Shown here: positions 61,356 to 64,000 of the stretch, in pieces
Layout of the letters: each line of letters opens with the position of its first letter
Numbering within the stretch: position 1 is the stretch's first letter
Assembly: GCA_021818955.1 (NCBI GenBank)
Contig: JAKASR010000015.1
Span: forward strand, 1-64,000
Direction: 5' to 3'
Source of the DNA: Acidobacteriota bacterium
GTDB taxonomy: Bacteria; Acidobacteriota; Terriglobia; Terriglobales; SCQP01
DNA length: 64,000 bases
Notes under the pieces: generated by a model
Database searches by the model: none
Seen by the model: the letters and a program-made list of their open reading frames with translations, nothing else
Told to the model about the DNA's origin: nothing
Translations under genes and position numbers: made by a program

Positions 61356-63335
61356 ATGCGTATTGCCATTGATACCGGCGGCACATTCACCGACTGCCTG
61401 CGCGAGCACGCGGGGCGGATTGATGCGCTCAAGCTGCCTTCGACGCCCGGCGATCCGGCACGGGCCATCCTCGCCGCCTTGCGCCAACTCGAAGCCGCTC
61501 CCGATTGCGAAATCCGCCACGGCACCACGGTGGGCACCAATACGCTGCTCGAGCGCAGCGGCGCTCGCGTCGCGCTGGTGACCACCGCCGGGTTTGAAGA
61601 CGTCATCGAGATCGGGCGCCAGGCCCGCCGCGATCTTTACAACTGGCTGGCCGAGCCTGAGCCGTGCTTGGTGGCCAGGCGCATGCGCCTGGGCGTGGAC
61701 GAGCGCGTTGCGCCCGGCCCGGGAGGCCGTGGACGCGTGCGGACACCCCTGCGCCCGGCCGAGCTGCGCCGCCTCCGGTCGCGGCTGCGCGCGCTGCATC
61801 CGGAAAGCATCGCCGTCTCGCTGCTGTTTTCCTTTGCTTATCCCGCGCACGAGCGCGCCATTGCCGCCGCCCTGGCCGGCCTGGGCGTGCCGCTGTCGCT
61901 GTCGCATCAGGTGCTGCCCGAGTTCCGCGAATACGAGCGCGCCACCGCGACCGTGATCAATGCGTATCTTGCGCCGCGTATGCGGCATTACCTGCGCAAT
62001 CTGGAAGCGGCGGTGTCGCGCGGCTGGCCGCGGGCGCGGCTGCAGGTGATGCAATCGTCGGGCGGCATCTTGAGCGCGGCGGCGGCCGCGCGCGAGCCGG
62101 TGCGGACGCTGCTTTCCGGCCCCGCCGGCGGCGTGCTGGGCGCCTGGCGCGTGGCGCGACAGGCCGGGTTGCGCCAGGTCTTGTGTTTTGACATGGGCGG
62201 CACTTCCACCGATGTGGCCTTGATCGCCGCCCCCGGCCCGCGTCCGGCGGTGGAATCGGTGATTGCCGGGTTGCCGGTCGCCGTGCCCATGCTCGAAATC
62301 CATACCGTCGGCGCCGGCGGCGGCTCGATTGGCTGGCGCGACCGCGGCGGCGCCTGGCAGGCCGGCCCGCGTTCCGCCGGCGCCGATCCCGGCCCCATCG
62401 CCTATGGACGCGGCGGCCGGGAGCTCACCGTCACCGATGCCCACCTGCTCTTGGGCCATCTGCCCGGCCGCCTGGCTGCGGGGCTGGAACTCGACCGCGA
62501 GCGCGTGGCGGCGGCCTTCGCGCGCGCCGCGCGCGCCGATAAAATCGTCCCCGAAGCCCTGGCCGAGGCCCTGCTGCGTCTGGCCGAGGCGCGCATGGAA
62601 AAAGCTTTGCGCGTGGTTTCACTCGAGCGCGGCCATGATCCTCGCGGCTTTGCTTTATTGGCCTTCGGCGGCGCCGGGCCGCTGCACGCCTGCGCGCTGG
62701 CGCGCGCTTTGGGCATGCGCCGCGTGCTGGTGCCGCGCCTCTGCGGGCTGCTCTCCGCCTACGGAATGCTCGCCGCCGATTGGGTGCGCGATGAGTCGCG
62801 CACCGTCATGCTCGCGCCCGACCCGGCGCTCATCGAGCCGCATTTGCGCGAGCTCGAGCGCGCCGCCCGCGCCATGCTCCATCGCGAAGGCCCGGCCAAG
62901 ACCAACGCCGGCCTCGCGCTGCCCTCCGTCGATCTGCGCTACCGCGGCCAGGGCTATGAATTGAATCTCGATTGGGGACCGGATTTTGTCGCCCGCTTTC
63001 ATCGCGCCCATCGGCGGCGCTACGGCTATGCCGACCCGCGCCGCGCGGTCGAAGTGGCGGGCGTGCGCCTGCGCCTGATTGCCGCCGCCCCGCCTCTGCC
63101 CGCGCCGCCACGCTCGCGTCCGTCTCGCGCCGCCCCGCCGCAACCCCTCGAGCGCCGCCGCGTTTTTCTTCAAGGACGTTGGCGGCTCACGCCGGTTTAT
63201 GAGCGCGAAACGCTCGCTCCCGGTCAGCGCCTGCCCGGCCCGGCGCTCGTGTTTGAGTACAGCGCCACCACCTTGATCGAGCCCGGCTGGCAGGCGCGCG
63301 TCAACCCCCGCGGCGATCTGCTGCTGGAGCGATAA
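61356..63335 (+). CDS. hyuA: Hydantoinase/oxoprolinase A subunit
   Basis: A 659-residue ATP-dependent hydantoinase A/oxoprolinase subunit. Actin-like motifs: RIAIDTGGTFTDCL at the start, RHGTTVGTNTLLER, CFDMGGTSTDVALI, and VGAGGGSIGW and LLAFGGAGPLHACA later. It hydrolyses a cyclic amide such as hydantoin, oxoproline or a related ring using ATP with HyuB. ATG at 61356; a longer frame overlapping the beta-helix gene is rejected. The partner gene follows after a gap of 281 bp. Confidence 0.93.
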   Translation: MRIAIDTGGTFTDCLREHAGRIDALKLPSTPGDPARAILAALRQLEAAPDCEIRHGTTVGTNTLLERSGARVALVTTAGFEDVIEIGRQARRDLYNWLAEPEPCLVARRMRLGVDERVAPGPGGRGRVRTPLRPAELRRLRSRLRALHPESIAVSLLFSFAYPAHERAIAAALAGLGVPLSLSHQVLPEFREYERATATVINAYLAPRMRHYLRNLEAAVSRGWPRARLQVMQSSGGILSAAAAAREPVRTLLSGPAGGVLGAWRVARQAGLRQVLCFDMGGTSTDVALIAAPGPRPAVESVIAGLPVAVPMLEIHTVGAGGGSIGWRDRGGAWQAGPRSAGADPGPIAYGRGGRELTVTDAHLLLGHLPGRLAAGLELDRERVAAAFARAARADKIVPEALAEALLRLAEARMEKALRVVSLERGHDPRGFALLAFGGAGPLHACALARALGMRRVLVPRLCGLLSAYGMLAADWVRDESRTVMLAPDPALIEPHLRELERAARAMLHREGPAKTNAGLALPSVDLRYRGQGYELNLDWGPDFVARFHRAHRRRYGYADPRRAVEVAGVRLRLIAAAPPLPAPPRSRPSRAAPPQPLERRRVFLQGRWRLTPVYERETLAPGQRLPGPALVFEYSATTLIEPGWQARVNPRGDLLLER

Positions 63336-63604
63336 GCCGGCGCTCCCAGCCGCTGGCTTTTCCAGGCATGGGCGTCGGCGGCAATCCTCGGTTCTATAGA
63401 CGAAAAAAGGCACTTGACCGCGCATTTTCCGCAAGCGCGCGGGTTGCCGATGCGGCCAGCAACGCCAGCCGCGCCGGACGGTTTCCGCAATCCCCCCGCC
63501 GCTGGCCCGCTGGGCTCGTTGCCGCGGTTTCGCCGGCGCTTCTAGCGTAATTTTCGGGCTTGCCATGGATGTTTGCAGCTACTTCCCGGGGTTGCGGAAC
63601 GCGC

Positions 63605-63616
63605 TATACTCCCCGC
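63605..63616 (+). promoter_or_regulatory. Candidate leaderless promoter of hyuB
   Basis: TATACT at 63605-63610, six bases, ATG at 63617. No Shine-Dalgarno; matches the spacing seen at several other genes. Confidence 0.45.
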
Positions 63617-64000
63617 ATGCCGGCCGCCCTCGAGCTCGCGCTCTTTCATCACGCCTTCCACTCCATCGCCGAGGAAATGGGCGCGGTGCTGCGGCGCACC
63701 GCCTTCTCGCCCAATATCAAGGAGCGGCGCGACTACTCCTGCGCCGTCTTTGACGCCGCCGGAGAAGCCATCGCTATGGGCGACCACATGCCAGTGCACC
63801 TCGGCTCGATGCCGAGGTCGGTGGCCGCGGCGCTGCGCGCCGGCCCGATGCGCCCCGGCGACATGGTGCTGCTCAACGATCCTTACGCCGGCGGCACCCA
63901 CCTCCCCGACCTCACCCTGGTGGCGCCCGTCTTTCTCGCCCGCGGCGCCGGCCGGGAGCATGGCCGCCGCCCGGATTTTTATGTCGCCGCGCGCGCCCAT
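63617..64000 (+). CDS. hyuB: Hydantoinase/oxoprolinase B subunit (partial)
   Basis: Open to the window edge; 128 codons visible. It reads MPAALELALFHHAFHSIAEE and then VLRRTAFSPNIKERRDYSCA, AMGDHMPVHLGSMPRSV, and LLNDPYAGGTHLPDLTLV, which are family motifs of HyuB. It is the second subunit with HyuA. The 3' end lies beyond the window. Confidence 0.93.
   Translation, partial: MPAALELALFHHAFHSIAEEMGAVLRRTAFSPNIKERRDYSCAVFDAAGEAIAMGDHMPVHLGSMPRSVAAALRAGPMRPGDMVLLNDPYAGGTHLPDLTLVAPVFLARGAGREHGRRPDFYVAARAH

Noticed and set aside
63336-63616. A small gene between hyuA and hyuB
   Set aside because: No frame with plausible start and composition; frames there are shadows.

Overview
The window is about 64 kb of a GC-rich (clearly above 60% by eye), tightly packed Gram-negative chromosome. 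LpxC, a GT9 glycosyltransferase and an outer-membrane barrel imply a lipid A outer membrane. The gene mix (class II ribonucleotide reductase, dnaK-dnaJ-hspR, GH78 and GH3 glycosidases, a CheB-CheR-PAS kinase fusion, a bacterial deoxyhypusine-synthase homologue, many short -10-to-start distances) fits Acidobacteriota best. That assignment is inference; no rRNA gene is present. I see no intact insertion sequence, prophage or CRISPR array.

Layout. 0.5-10 kb (+): ABC exporter, YihY/BrkB membrane protein, nrdJ with candidate NrdR boxes, aldo/keto reductase, a minus-strand His/Arg-rich secreted protein, bacilliredoxin, CDF metal transporter and a small exported protein. 10-17 kb: aquaporin-like channel, zinc-ribbon-like protein, YgfZ, an ECF-like sigma factor, a GH78 rhamnosidase and a HAD phosphatase. 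17-25 kb: L31, purM, ArsA with a small overlapping partner, GT9, pirin, an MFS transporter and LexA. 25-29 kb (-): a molybdate/tungstate ABC operon led by an HTH-TOBE regulator and including a beta-barrel gene. 29-33 kb (+): dnaK, dnaJ, hspR, pgpA. 34-39.6 kb (-): response regulator, sensor kinase, MBL hydrolase, aminotransferase and a scyllo-inosose-dehydrogenase-like enzyme, probably one transcription unit.

39.8-44.5 kb: TPR protein, manA, a decayed tyrosine-recombinase fragment, tRNA-Glu(CUC), an FNR-like regulator with Crp/Fnr-type palindromes upstream, and a membrane-anchored protein. 44.6-50.5 kb: two large signalling proteins facing each other, a kinase with an exported sensor region and a CheB-CheR-PAS kinase fusion. 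50.6-57.8 kb: GH3 glucosidase, lpxC, exported amidohydrolase, DinG helicase. 58-64 kb: deoxyhypusine-synthase homologue, unknown protein, beta-helix protein, hyuA, and hyuB cut by the window edge.

Three patterns stand out beyond single genes. (1) A dispersed, structured repeat of about 223 bp occurs in intergenic gaps (two full copies, one shortened inverted copy, two partial copies), with conserved hairpins including a UUCG tetraloop stem. (2) At least twelve genes have a TAnnnT-like hexamer (two of them CATAAT and GATAAT) 5-8 nt before the start codon and no clear Shine-Dalgarno, suggesting leaderless transcripts. (3) A 130-bp array of six copies of a CCGTTRTTCCA-like motif, three at an exact 20-bp period and three in alternating orientation, lies between lexA and the molybdate operon. 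No single locus clearly is a new system; these non-coding patterns and a few partner genes of unknown function are the best leads.
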